Shown here in pieces: positions 29,896-37,473 of a stretch of DNA of 64,000 nt (position 1 is the first letter of the stretch; each line of letters opens with the position of its first letter). Source of the DNA: Streptomyces sp. NBC_01216 (GTDB lineage: Bacteria; Actinomycetota; Actinomycetes; Streptomycetales; Streptomycetaceae); contig NZ_CP108677.1 in NCBI RefSeq assembly GCF_035994945.1, forward strand, positions 3,038,001 through 3,102,000, read 5' to 3'. The notes under the pieces were generated by a model. The model was not told the origin of the DNA. It was given only the letters and a program-made list of their open reading frames with translations, and did no database searches. Made by a program: the position numbers and the translations under genes.

Positions 29896-29901
29896 TAACG
29901 T
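29896..29901 (+). promoter_or_regulatory. -10 box (TAACGT) of the leaderless GNAT gene
   Basis: TAACGT followed by seven bases and the ATG. The identical hexamer and spacing occur before the P-type ATPase (34947) and the helicase-associated gene (49388). Confidence 0.5.
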
Positions 29902-29908
29902 CGACCGG

Positions 29909-30418
29909 ATGGAGATCACGATCAGAAGGGGCGGGGCCGAGGACGCTCCCGCCGTGCTCGCGATGCTCGACAGCGCCGTCGTCTGGCTGAACGGCAAGGG
30001 GATCACCGCGCAGTGGGGGACCGAACCCTGGACGTCACGGCCGGCGGCCGTGCGGACGGTGGAGGAGATCGTGGCCTCGGGGACCCCGTGGATGGCGGAG
30101 GTGGACGGGGAGCCGGCCGGAACGATGACGCTGACCCCGCACCCGGCCTCGTACGTGGCACCTGCGGACGAACCGGAGGTGTACGTGCACCTGCTGGCGA
30201 CGGACGGCCGGTTCCACGGGCGGGGCGTCGGAGCGGCGCTGCTCGCGCACGCGGTGGCGGAGACCCGCCGACAGGGCCTGTCCCTGCTGCGGGTGGACTG
30301 CTTCGCGGGGAGCGAGGGGCGGCTGGTGGCGTACTACGAGCGCCAGGGCTTCCGCCGGACGGAGTCCTTCCGGGTCGGTGACTGGCCGGGCCAGGTGCTG
30401 GAGCGGCGCGTCCTCTGA
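29909..30418 (+). CDS. GNAT-family N-acetyltransferase
   Basis: A 169-residue GNAT protein. The N-terminal strand-helix is MEITIRRGGAEDAPAVLAML, motif A for acetyl-CoA pyrophosphate is DGRFHGRGVGAALLAHAV (R-x-x-G-x-G/A), and the C-terminal motif B is RVDCFAGSEGRLVAYYERQG. The acceptor is unknown. The start at 29909 is set by TAACGT seven bases upstream. Its stop abuts a very strong terminator. Confidence 0.9.
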   Translation: MEITIRRGGAEDAPAVLAMLDSAVVWLNGKGITAQWGTEPWTSRPAAVRTVEEIVASGTPWMAEVDGEPAGTMTLTPHPASYVAPADEPEVYVHLLATDGRFHGRGVGAALLAHAVAETRRQGLSLLRVDCFAGSEGRLVAYYERQGFRRTESFRVGDWPGQVLERRVL

Positions 30419-30448
30419 TCCGCCCGGCGGCGTCCGCCGCCGGGCGGA
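30419..30448. terminator. strong hairpin terminator directly after the GNAT stop
   Basis: A perfect 13-base stem with a 4-base loop (GTCC) begins at the base after the stop codon. It is followed by a second hairpin before the converging MFS gene. Confidence 0.85.
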
Positions 30449-30466
30449 CCGGTCCGCGTCCGGGGC

Positions 30467-30490
30467 GGGTGGGGAACCGGCTCCCCACCC
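30467..30490. terminator. second hairpin terminator facing the MFS gene
   Basis: GGGTGGGGA and its complement form a 9-base stem around ACCGGC, nine bases beyond the minus-strand MFS stop. Confidence 0.75.
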
Positions 30491-30498
30491 GTCGGCGA

Positions 30499-31998
30499 TC
30501 AGGCCGCGGTGACGAGACGCTCGCGGGGGACGAAACGGACCTGGGGGTGGGTGCCCCGCCAGGTGAACGACATCCGCAGTCCGCCGACGCGGGCCAGGAT
30601 CAGGCCGATCACGGCCGCCGCGGCCAGCGACACCAGGCCGCCCGTGGCGAAGCCGACCCGGGGGCCGTAGGTGTCGGTGATCCAGCCGAGCAGCGGAGCG
30701 CCGATCGGAGTGCCGCCGGCGAAGACCATCATGTAGAGACTCATGACCCGGCCCCGCATGACGGGGTCGGTCGCCAGCTGGACGGCCGAGTTGGCGGTGA
30801 TGTTGACCGTGAGGCCGAACATGCCGATCGGGACGAGCAGCAGCGCGAAGAGCCAGAACGACGGCGACAGCGCCGCGGCGATCTCCAGGACGCCGAAGGC
30901 GACCGCCGCGCCCACCAGCATCCGCAGCCGGGAACTGCCGCGCCGTGCGGAGAGCAGGGCGCCCGCGAGCGAGCCCGTCGCCATCAGGGTGTTGAGGAAG
31001 CCGTAGGTTCCCGCGCCGACGTGGAAGATCTCGCCCGAGAAGGCGGTCAGCCAGATCGGGAAGTTGAACCCGAAGGTGCCGACGAAGCCGACCAGCACGA
31101 TCGGCCAGATCAGGTCCGGGCGCCCGGCGACGTACCGCAGGCCCTCCCGCAGCTGCCCCCTGCCTCGCGGCGCGCGCTCCACCTTGTGGAGTTCGGCCGG
31201 CCGCATCAGGAGCAGCCCGGTGAGCGGCGCCAGGAAGAACAGGCCGTTGAGGAGGAACGCCCAGCCGCTGCCGACGGTCGCGATCAGCAGCCCCGCGACG
31301 GCCGGTCCGACCAGGCGGGCGGACTGGAAGTTCGCGGAGTTGAGCGAGACGGCGTTCCGCAGTTGGTCCGGACCGACCATCTCGGAGACGAAGGACTGCC
31401 GGCTGGGGTTGTCGACGACGGTGACCATGCCGAGCAGGAAGGCGATCAGATAGACGTGCCAGACCTGGACGTGGCCGGAGAGGGTGAGGACGGCGAGCGC
31501 CAGTCCGCACAGCCCGAGCGCGGCCTGGCTGAACAGGAGGATGAGGCGCTTCGGGTAGCGGTCGGCGATGACGCCGCCGTAGAGACCGAAGAGGAGCATC
31601 GGAAGGAACTGCAGGGCCGTGGTGACGCCGACGGCCGCGGCGGACCCGGTGAGGCTCAGGACGAGCCAGTCCTGGGTGATCCGCGCCATCCAGGTGCCGG
31701 TGTTCGAGACGATGGCTCCGGTGAAGAACAGCCGGTAGTTGCGGATGCCGAGGGAGGAGAAGGTGCCGCGGTCGCCGGTCCGGTCCGCCGGGCGGATCGC
31801 CGCGGAGCCGTTCGGCCGCCCGTGCCCGGTGTCTTCGTCTTGCGTACGACCGGCCTCGGAGCCGGTCTCGTCGCCCTGTGTGCGACCGCCCCGGGGGTCG
31901 GTCCCGTCGTCGTGCGCCCGGCCGTCGCCGAGTTCCTCAGGGTTGTCGATATCGGATGGGTGGACGGGGGCGGAGTCTGCTCCGGGTCCCGTACTCAA
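30499..31998 (-). CDS. MFS transporter (enterobactin exporter EntS-like, 12 TM)
   Basis: A 499-residue major facilitator with a long polar N-terminal tail (about 75 residues, Asp/Gly/Arg-rich) before 12 helices. The first helical segment is IRNYRLFFTGAIVSNTGTWM and loop 2-3 is GVIADRYPKRLILLFSQ, matching the MFS_3/EntS family of small-molecule exporters. FVSEMVGPDQLRNAVSLNSA is typical of this group. It is 27 bases downstream of a MarR gene on the same strand, so it is probably a MarR-controlled efflux pump. The exported compound is unknown. The degenerate low-complexity head is unusual for the family. Confidence 0.9.
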   Translation of the reverse strand: MSTGPGADSAPVHPSDIDNPEELGDGRAHDDGTDPRGGRTQGDETGSEAGRTQDEDTGHGRPNGSAAIRPADRTGDRGTFSSLGIRNYRLFFTGAIVSNTGTWMARITQDWLVLSLTGSAAAVGVTTALQFLPMLLFGLYGGVIADRYPKRLILLFSQAALGLCGLALAVLTLSGHVQVWHVYLIAFLLGMVTVVDNPSRQSFVSEMVGPDQLRNAVSLNSANFQSARLVGPAVAGLLIATVGSGWAFLLNGLFFLAPLTGLLLMRPAELHKVERAPRGRGQLREGLRYVAGRPDLIWPIVLVGFVGTFGFNFPIWLTAFSGEIFHVGAGTYGFLNTLMATGSLAGALLSARRGSSRLRMLVGAAVAFGVLEIAAALSPSFWLFALLLVPIGMFGLTVNITANSAVQLATDPVMRGRVMSLYMMVFAGGTPIGAPLLGWITDTYGPRVGFATGGLVSLAAAAVIGLILARVGGLRMSFTWRGTHPQVRFVPRERLVTAA

Positions 31999-32025
31999 GG
32001 TGCGTCGCCTCCTCGGCGTCGGGGT

Positions 32026-32469
32026 CTACAGATGGGCGAGCTTCTCCAGCACGGGGGCTGCCGCGCGCAGCTTGGCCCACTCGTCCTCGTCCAGACCCTC
32101 GGCCAGGGTGGCCAGCCAGGCGTTCCGCTTGCGGCGGGACTCCTCGAGCATGGCCTCGGCCTGCTCGGTCTGGCTGACGACCTTCTGCCGGCGGTCGTCG
32201 GGGTGCGGCTCCAGCCGGACCAGTCCCTTGGCTTCGAGCAGCGCGACGATACGGGTCATCGACGGCGGCTGGACGTGCTCCTTGCGGGCCAGCTCACCGG
32301 GGGTGGCGGAGCCGCAGAGCGACAGCGTGCCGAGTACCGACATCTCGGTGGGGCTCAGCGACTCGTCGACGCGCTGGTGCTTGAGGCGTCGGCCCAGTCG
32401 CATGACGGAGGAACGGAGCGCGTTCACGGCCGCGACATCGTCGGGGGTGCCGTGGGACAGGTCAGGCAT
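32026..32469 (-). CDS. MarR-family repressor
   Basis: A 147-residue winged-helix regulator: LSPTEMSVLGTLSLCGSATP, GELARKEHVQPPSMTRIVAL (recognition helix), then the wing LVRLEPHPDDRRQKVVSQTE. It is upstream of, and probably co-transcribed with, the MFS exporter. MarR proteins repress such operons until a phenolic or drug-like ligand binds. A palindrome just upstream of its start is the likely autoregulatory operator. Confidence 0.92.
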   Translation of the reverse strand: MPDLSHGTPDDVAAVNALRSSVMRLGRRLKHQRVDESLSPTEMSVLGTLSLCGSATPGELARKEHVQPPSMTRIVALLEAKGLVRLEPHPDDRRQKVVSQTEQAEAMLEESRRKRNAWLATLAEGLDEDEWAKLRAAAPVLEKLAHL

Positions 32470-32472
32470 GTT

Positions 32473-32500
32473 CCTTAGCGTAACTCATTACCCTTCCTAA
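32473..32500. promoter_or_regulatory. candidate MarR operator
   Basis: GTAA-CTCA-TTAC (32480-32491) is a perfect dyad flanked by CCTTAG and CCTAA, in an AT-rich patch 4-31 bases upstream of the MarR start. Position and symmetry fit autoregulation. Confidence 0.55.
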
Positions 32501-32632
32501 AGACCAATGGGATCTCCCGGGACTCCGGCCAGCGCCCGCTTGGTCACGGTTGGCTCTCGATGCATCACCCGAACGAGTGAGGTGTATCCGGAAAGTGACG
32601 CCCGGGGCCCGGTCTGGCCCGACGCTGACGGC

Positions 32633-32857
32633 ATGGGATCGACAGTGCTCAGCCTGCGCATCGACGGTGAGCTGCTCGACCGGCTCAGAAGTCACGCCGC
32701 CAAACGCGGAATGAGCGTCCAGGACTATGTGGCCCGGACGCTCATTCGCGAGGATTTCGACGAGCGGTTCAACACCGCGGTCGACGAGACGGAGAAGTTC
32801 TACGGGACGCCCGACGCGCCCCGTGATCACGTGAGGCCGAGCGCCGGCATCGCGTAG
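32633..32857 (+). CDS. small ribbon-helix-helix-type protein
   Basis: A 74-residue protein: STVLSLRIDGELLDRLRSHA then KRGMSVQDYVARTLIREDFD. A short beta strand followed by two helices with the turn RGMSVQDYV is the CopG/Arc ribbon-helix-helix pattern, so DNA binding as a dimer is likely. No toxin gene is adjacent, so this is not an obvious antitoxin. The ATG at 32633 follows GACGCT by six bases. The 3' end overlaps the converging purine permease gene by 31 bases. Confidence 0.75.
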   Translation: MGSTVLSLRIDGELLDRLRSHAAKRGMSVQDYVARTLIREDFDERFNTAVDETEKFYGTPDAPRDHVRPSAGIA

Positions 32858-34278
32858 TAGAAGACGAAGACCGCCGACACCACGTACATGGCCACCGGGA
32901 CCTCGCGGCCCCGGCCGGCCGCGAGCCGCAGCACGCTGAAGGCGATGAAGCCGATGCCGATGCCGTTGGTGATCGAGTACGTGAACGGCATCATGACCAT
33001 CGCCAGGAACGCCGGCACCGCGATGGTGAAGTCGCTCCAGTCGATGTCCTTGACCGACCCGGCCAGGATCAGGAAGCCGACCGCCAGCAGCGCGGGCGTG
33101 GCCGCCTGGGACGGGACCATCGTCGCGAGCGGCGTGAGGAACAGCGCCACCGAGAAGAGCGCGCCGGTGACCACCGACGCCAGACCGGTGCGGGCACCTT
33201 CGCCGACGCCCGCCGTGGACTCCACGAAGCAGGTGGTGGCCGAGGAGGAGGTCGCGCCGCCGGAGGCGACGGCCAGGCCGTCCACCAGCAGGACCTTGTT
33301 GATGCCCGGGAAGGTGCCGTCCTCGTCCATCAGCTTGGCCTCGTCGCCGACGCCGAGGATCGTGCCCATCGCGTCGAAGAAACAGGACAGCAGCACGGTG
33401 AAGACGAAGAGGACACCCGTCAGCAGGCCGACCTTGTGGAAGCCGCCGAAGAGGCTGAACTCCCAGAGGAGGCCGGTGTCGGGCGAGGCGACCGGGTTGC
33501 CGGGCCACTCCGGGGTGGTCAGGCCCCAGGACGGGACGTCCGCGACCGCGTTGACCACCATGGCGACGATCGTCATGGCGACGATCGAGAGGAGGATGGC
33601 ACCCGGGACCTTGCGGACGATCAGGGCGAGCGTGAGCAGGGTGCCCAGGACGAAGACCAGGACCGGCCAGCCGGTGAGGTGACCGTCGGCGCCGATCTGG
33701 AGCGGGACGGTGGTGTGCGCGGCGTCCGGGATGCGGGAGACGAAGCCCGAGTCGACCAGACCGATCAGCATGATGAAGAGGCCGATACCGATCGCGATGC
33801 CCTTGCGCAGACCGACCGGGACCGCGTTCATCACGCGCTCCCGCAGACCGGTCGCGACGAGCAGCATGACGACGAGACCGGCGAGCACGACCATGCCCAT
33901 CGCGTCCGGCCAGGACATCCTGGGCGCGAGCTGGAGCGCGACGACCGTGTTGACGCCGAGACCGGCGGCGAGCGCGATCGGGACGTTGCCGATCACCCCC
34001 ATGAGCAGGGTCGAGAAGGCCGCGCTCAGCACGGTCGCCGTGACCAGCTGTCCGCCGTCGAGCTGGTGCCCGTACATGTCCTCGGCGCTGCCGAGGATGA
34101 TCGGGTTCAGCACGATGATGTAGGCCATCGCGAAGAACGTGGCGAAGCCGCCGCGCACCTCGCGGGCCACCGTGGACCCGCGCTGCGAGATCTTGAAGTA
34201 CCGGTCGAGACCGGACGTCCGGTCCCGTGGGGACGTGGGTTCGGGGGGCGTGGCCTGGGCGGTGGCCGTGCTGCTCAT
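32827..34278 (-). CDS. NCS2-family purine permease (AzgA/guanine-hypoxanthine type)
   Basis: A 483-residue transporter with about 13 transmembrane segments. AzgA-group hallmarks are RGGFATFFAMAYIIVLNPII near residues 42-61, ALAAGLGVNTVVALQLAPRM, KGIAIGIGLFIMLIGLVDSG and the conserved CFFDAMGTILGVGDEAKL followed by SSSATTCFVESTAGVGEGAR. It should import hypoxanthine, guanine or adenine by proton symport. AGAGGA lies nine bases before the ATG. The upstream region carries a long inverted repeat facing DUF2530. Its 3' end overlaps the small RHH gene. Confidence 0.93.
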   Translation of the reverse strand: MSSTATAQATPPEPTSPRDRTSGLDRYFKISQRGSTVAREVRGGFATFFAMAYIIVLNPIILGSAEDMYGHQLDGGQLVTATVLSAAFSTLLMGVIGNVPIALAAGLGVNTVVALQLAPRMSWPDAMGMVVLAGLVVMLLVATGLRERVMNAVPVGLRKGIAIGIGLFIMLIGLVDSGFVSRIPDAAHTTVPLQIGADGHLTGWPVLVFVLGTLLTLALIVRKVPGAILLSIVAMTIVAMVVNAVADVPSWGLTTPEWPGNPVASPDTGLLWEFSLFGGFHKVGLLTGVLFVFTVLLSCFFDAMGTILGVGDEAKLMDEDGTFPGINKVLLVDGLAVASGGATSSSATTCFVESTAGVGEGARTGLASVVTGALFSVALFLTPLATMVPSQAATPALLAVGFLILAGSVKDIDWSDFTIAVPAFLAMVMMPFTYSITNGIGIGFIAFSVLRLAAGRGREVPVAMYVVSAVFVFYYAMPALGLT

Positions 34279-34447
34279 GGGGGGGTCCTCTTCGGGGCAT
34301 GTTCTTGGCGGTTCATACGAGGGAAACCCGCCAGAGGCAAACCGTTTCAGTATGAACAGATGAACGAAGCGACGTCCATCTCCGCGCGTAGACCCGTGCG
34401 GGTCACCGCTTCACAGCCGCTCCGGTGCCGCCACGGACGCAGGGTCC

Positions 34448-34500
34448 AGGGCCGCGTCAGGCGACCTTCGCCCAGGACGGACCTCGCCTGACGCGGCCCT
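34448..34500. repeat. 17-base perfect inverted repeat upstream of DUF2530
   Basis: AGGGCCGCGTCAGGCGA (34448-34464) and its exact complement (34484-34500) are separated by 19 bases. The right arm ends at the candidate -10 TAGACT, so it overlaps the DUF2530 promoter. Confidence 0.75.
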
Positions 34501-34505
34501 AGACT
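34500..34505 (+). promoter_or_regulatory. -10 box (TAGACT) of leaderless DUF2530 gene
   Basis: TAGACT is seven bases from the ATG at 34513; no ribosome binding site lies between them. Confidence 0.5.
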
Positions 34506-34512
34506 GACCCGC

Positions 34513-34827
34513 ATGGCGAAGTGGACCCCCCAGCACGAGGCACCCGAGCCCCTGGAGGGGCCCGTCGTCGCCACCATCACCGGCGGCACGATCCTCTGGT
34601 TCGTCCTGTTCCTGGCGCAGGTCCCCTTCTACGGCTGGTTCGACGACCGCGACCTGACCTGGTGGGTGTGGACCTGTCTGGCCGGTGGCGGACTCGGGCT
34701 GATCGGCATCTGGTACGTCCGCAGGCGCGACGCGGCGATCAAGCGGGACACGGCCCGGCGAGCGGCGGAGGCCGACGGCGCCCCGGACCGCCGGGAGACG
34801 GACGGCCCGGACGGCTCCCCCGGCTGA
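34513..34827 (+). CDS. DUF2530 membrane protein
   Basis: A 104-residue protein with two transmembrane helices (ATITGGTILWFVLFLAQVPF and TWWVWTCLAGGGLGLIGIWY) joined by a short loop, and a polar, charged C-terminal tail. The W-x-x-x-L-A-Q-x-P-F and G-I-W-Y-V-R-R-R-D spacing is typical of DUF2530, an actinobacterial family of unknown function often next to the NCS2 permease. It is probably leaderless. Confidence 0.87.
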   Translation: MAKWTPQHEAPEPLEGPVVATITGGTILWFVLFLAQVPFYGWFDDRDLTWWVWTCLAGGGLGLIGIWYVRRRDAAIKRDTARRAAEADGAPDRRETDGPDGSPG

Positions 34828-34946
34828 CGCGCTCGTCCGTCGCCCGTCGTAGGCCGTGGCCCCTCCGTCACGCCGAGGGACCACACGCCCTCCTCCTCCG
34901 GTCTGATCTTCCGTCCACTCGGCGGGTGAACACGTCGCTCCGGCCG

Positions 34947-34952
34947 TAACGT
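34947..34952 (+). promoter_or_regulatory. -10 box (TAACGT) of the leaderless P-type ATPase gene
   Basis: TAACGT is followed by CGAGAGC and the ATG at 34960. Same hexamer and spacing as at 29896 and 49388. Confidence 0.5.
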
Positions 34953-34959
34953 CGAGAGC

Positions 34960-37362
34960 ATGACTCAGCGGGCGAAGATCGACACGGACCAGGCCGCGGC
35001 GCCCGGACCACCCGTCGTCCACCGTGTCGCCGGGCTGACCTCGGCCGAAGTGGCCGAGCGCGTCGCCCGCGGCGAGGTCAACGACGTTCCCCTGCGCTCC
35101 AGCCGGTCCACGGCGGACATCGTCCGCGGCAACGTCTTCACCCGCTTCAACGCGATCATCGGCGTGCTCTGGGTGATCATGCTCTTCGTGGCGCCCATCC
35201 AGGACGGCCTCTTCGGCTTCGTGATCATCGCGAACACCGGTATCGGCATCATCCAGGAACTGCGCGCCAAGAAGACCCTGGACGGCCTCGCCCTGATCGG
35301 CGAGGCCAGACCGACCGTGCGCCGCGACGGAGTGGCGATCGAGGTCTCCACCTCGGGGATCGTCCTCGGTGACCTCATCGAAGTCGGCCCCGGCGACAAG
35401 GCCGTGGTCGACGGCGAGGTGGCGGAGGCCGACAGCCTGGAGATCGACGAGTCGCTGCTGACCGGCGAGGCCGATCCGGTCGTCAAACACCGCGGCGACC
35501 GGGTGATGTCAGGTTCCTTCGTGGTCGCGGGCGGCGGGGCGTACACCGCCACCCGGGTGGGCCGCGATGCCTACGCCGTCCAGCTGGCCGAGGAGGCGTC
35601 CCGCTTCACCCTGGTCCACTCCGAACTGCGCAGCGGCATCTCCACGATCCTCAAGTACGTGACGTGGATGATGATCCCGACCGCGATCGGGCTCGTCATC
35701 AGCCAGCTCGTGGTCAAGGAGAACAACTTCAAGGACTCCGTCGCCCGCACCGTCGGCGGCATCGTCCCGATGATCCCCGAGGGCCTGGTCCTGCTGACGT
35801 CCGTCGCCTTCGCGATCGGCGTCATCCGCCTCGGCCGCAAGCAGTGCCTGGTGCAGGAACTGCCCGCCATCGAGGGCCTGGCCCGGGTCGACGTGGTCTG
35901 CCTGGACAAGACGGGCACGCTGACCGAGGGCGGCATGGACGTCACCGAGCTGCGTCCCCTCGGCGGCGCGGACGAGTCGTACGTGCGCAAGGTACTGGGC
36001 GCTCTGGGCGAGTCCGACCCCCGGCCCAACGCCTCGCTCCAGGCCGTCATCGACGCCTTCCCCGACGGCGAGGACTGGCGCTGCACCCAGGCGCTGCCCT
36101 TCTCCTCCGCACGCAAGTACAGCGGCGGCGCCTTCAGCGAGGGCGACGGCGAGAACTCCGCGTGGCTGCTCGGCGCCCCCGACGTGCTGCTGCCGGCCGG
36201 TGACCCGGCCCTCGGCGAGATCGACCGGCTCAACGAGCAGGGCCTGCGTGTCCTGCTCCTGGCCCGCGCCGCCCGAGAACTCGACGAGCCCGACGTCACG
36301 CGCGACGCCCGCGCCACCGCCCTCGTCGTCCTCGAACAGCGGCTGAGGCCAGAGGCCGCCGGCACCCTGGCCTACTTCGCCGACCAGGACGTCGCCGCCA
36401 AGGTCATCTCCGGGGACAACGCGGTGTCGGTGGGTGCCGTGGCGGGAAAGCTCGGCCTGCCGGGCGCCGAGCACACCGTCGACGCCCGCCGGCTGCCCAC
36501 CGAACGCGAGGAGATGGCCCAGGCCCTCGACGCGCACACGGTCTTCGGCCGGGTCACCCCCCAGCAGAAGCGGGACATGGTCGGCGCGCTCCAGTCCCAC
36601 GGCCACACCGTCGCGATGACCGGCGACGGCGTCAACGACGTCCTCGCCCTCAAGGACGCGGACATCGGCGTCTCCATGGGTTCCGGCTCCGAGGCCACCC
36701 GGGCGGTCGCCCAGATCGTCCTGCTGGACAACTCGTTCGCGACGCTGCCGTCGGTGGTCGCCGAGGGCCGCAGGGTCATCGGCAACATCACCCGGGTGGC
36801 GACCCTGTTCCTCACCAAGACGGTCTACTCGGTCCTGCTGGCGATCCTGGTCGTCTGCTCCCAGGTGGAGTACCCGTTCCTGCCCCGGCACCTGACCCTG
36901 CTGTCCACCCTGACGATCGGCGTCCCGGCCTTCTTCCTCGCGCTCGCCCCGAACAAGGAACGCGCCAGGCCGCACTTCGTGAAGCGGGTGATGCGGTACG
37001 CGATCCCGGCAGGCATCGTCGCCGCGGCGGCGACCTTCACCACGTACCTGCTCGCCCGCCACCACTACAGCGGCACCGACGCGCTGGACGCCGAGACGAG
37101 CGCGGCGACGCTGACGCTCTTCCTGGTCTCCCTGTGGGTGCTCGCGATCATCGCCCGCCCCTACACGTGGTGGCGCGTGGTCCTCGTCGCCGCCATGGGC
37201 GGCGCCTTCCTGCTGGTGCTCGTCGTCCCCTGGCTCCAGCACTTCTTCGCCCTGAAGCTGGTGGGCACGACCATGCCGTGGACGGCCGTGGCCATCGCGG
37301 CGGCGGGAGCGGGCGTCCTGGAGTTCGCCTGGCGGTGGGTGGACCGGAGGTTCCCCGCCTGA
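34960..37362 (+). CDS. cation-translocating P-type ATPase (P2-like)
   Basis: An 800-residue pump. The N-terminal cation-ATPase region covers residues 22-60; TM1-2 are near 60-100; the actuator loop is SLLTGEADPV (TGE at 168-170, where the fourth residue is Ala, not Ser). TM4 holds the ion-site motif VPMIPEGLVLLTSVAF. The phosphorylated Asp316 is in CLDKTGTLTEGG, and the hinge is MTGDGVNDVLALKDADIGVS. Six C-terminal helices follow (about 600-790). The PEGL motif places it with P2-type calcium or magnesium-like pumps, not copper pumps. The nucleotide domain is short. The transported ion is not certain. Confidence 0.9.
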   Translation: MTQRAKIDTDQAAAPGPPVVHRVAGLTSAEVAERVARGEVNDVPLRSSRSTADIVRGNVFTRFNAIIGVLWVIMLFVAPIQDGLFGFVIIANTGIGIIQELRAKKTLDGLALIGEARPTVRRDGVAIEVSTSGIVLGDLIEVGPGDKAVVDGEVAEADSLEIDESLLTGEADPVVKHRGDRVMSGSFVVAGGGAYTATRVGRDAYAVQLAEEASRFTLVHSELRSGISTILKYVTWMMIPTAIGLVISQLVVKENNFKDSVARTVGGIVPMIPEGLVLLTSVAFAIGVIRLGRKQCLVQELPAIEGLARVDVVCLDKTGTLTEGGMDVTELRPLGGADESYVRKVLGALGESDPRPNASLQAVIDAFPDGEDWRCTQALPFSSARKYSGGAFSEGDGENSAWLLGAPDVLLPAGDPALGEIDRLNEQGLRVLLLARAARELDEPDVTRDARATALVVLEQRLRPEAAGTLAYFADQDVAAKVISGDNAVSVGAVAGKLGLPGAEHTVDARRLPTEREEMAQALDAHTVFGRVTPQQKRDMVGALQSHGHTVAMTGDGVNDVLALKDADIGVSMGSGSEATRAVAQIVLLDNSFATLPSVVAEGRRVIGNITRVATLFLTKTVYSVLLAILVVCSQVEYPFLPRHLTLLSTLTIGVPAFFLALAPNKERARPHFVKRVMRYAIPAGIVAAAATFTTYLLARHHYSGTDALDAETSAATLTLFLVSLWVLAIIARPYTWWRVVLVAAMGGAFLLVLVVPWLQHFFALKLVGTTMPWTAVAIAAAGAGVLEFAWRWVDRRFPA

Positions 37363-37423
37363 GCAACGGATACCCCGTCGGTCACCCGCCGGGCCGCGGC
37401 CCCGGACCGGCCCTCCCCCGAGC

Positions 37424-37456
37424 GGCCCGCGCCACCCGCCGGGCCGGGCGCGGGCC
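37424..37456. terminator. hairpin between the ATPase and the sacsin-like gene
   Basis: GGCCCGCGCC pairs with its complement across a 13-base GC-rich loop, between the stops of two convergent genes. Confidence 0.6.
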
Positions 37457-37473
37457 GGCGCGAGACCGGGCCG

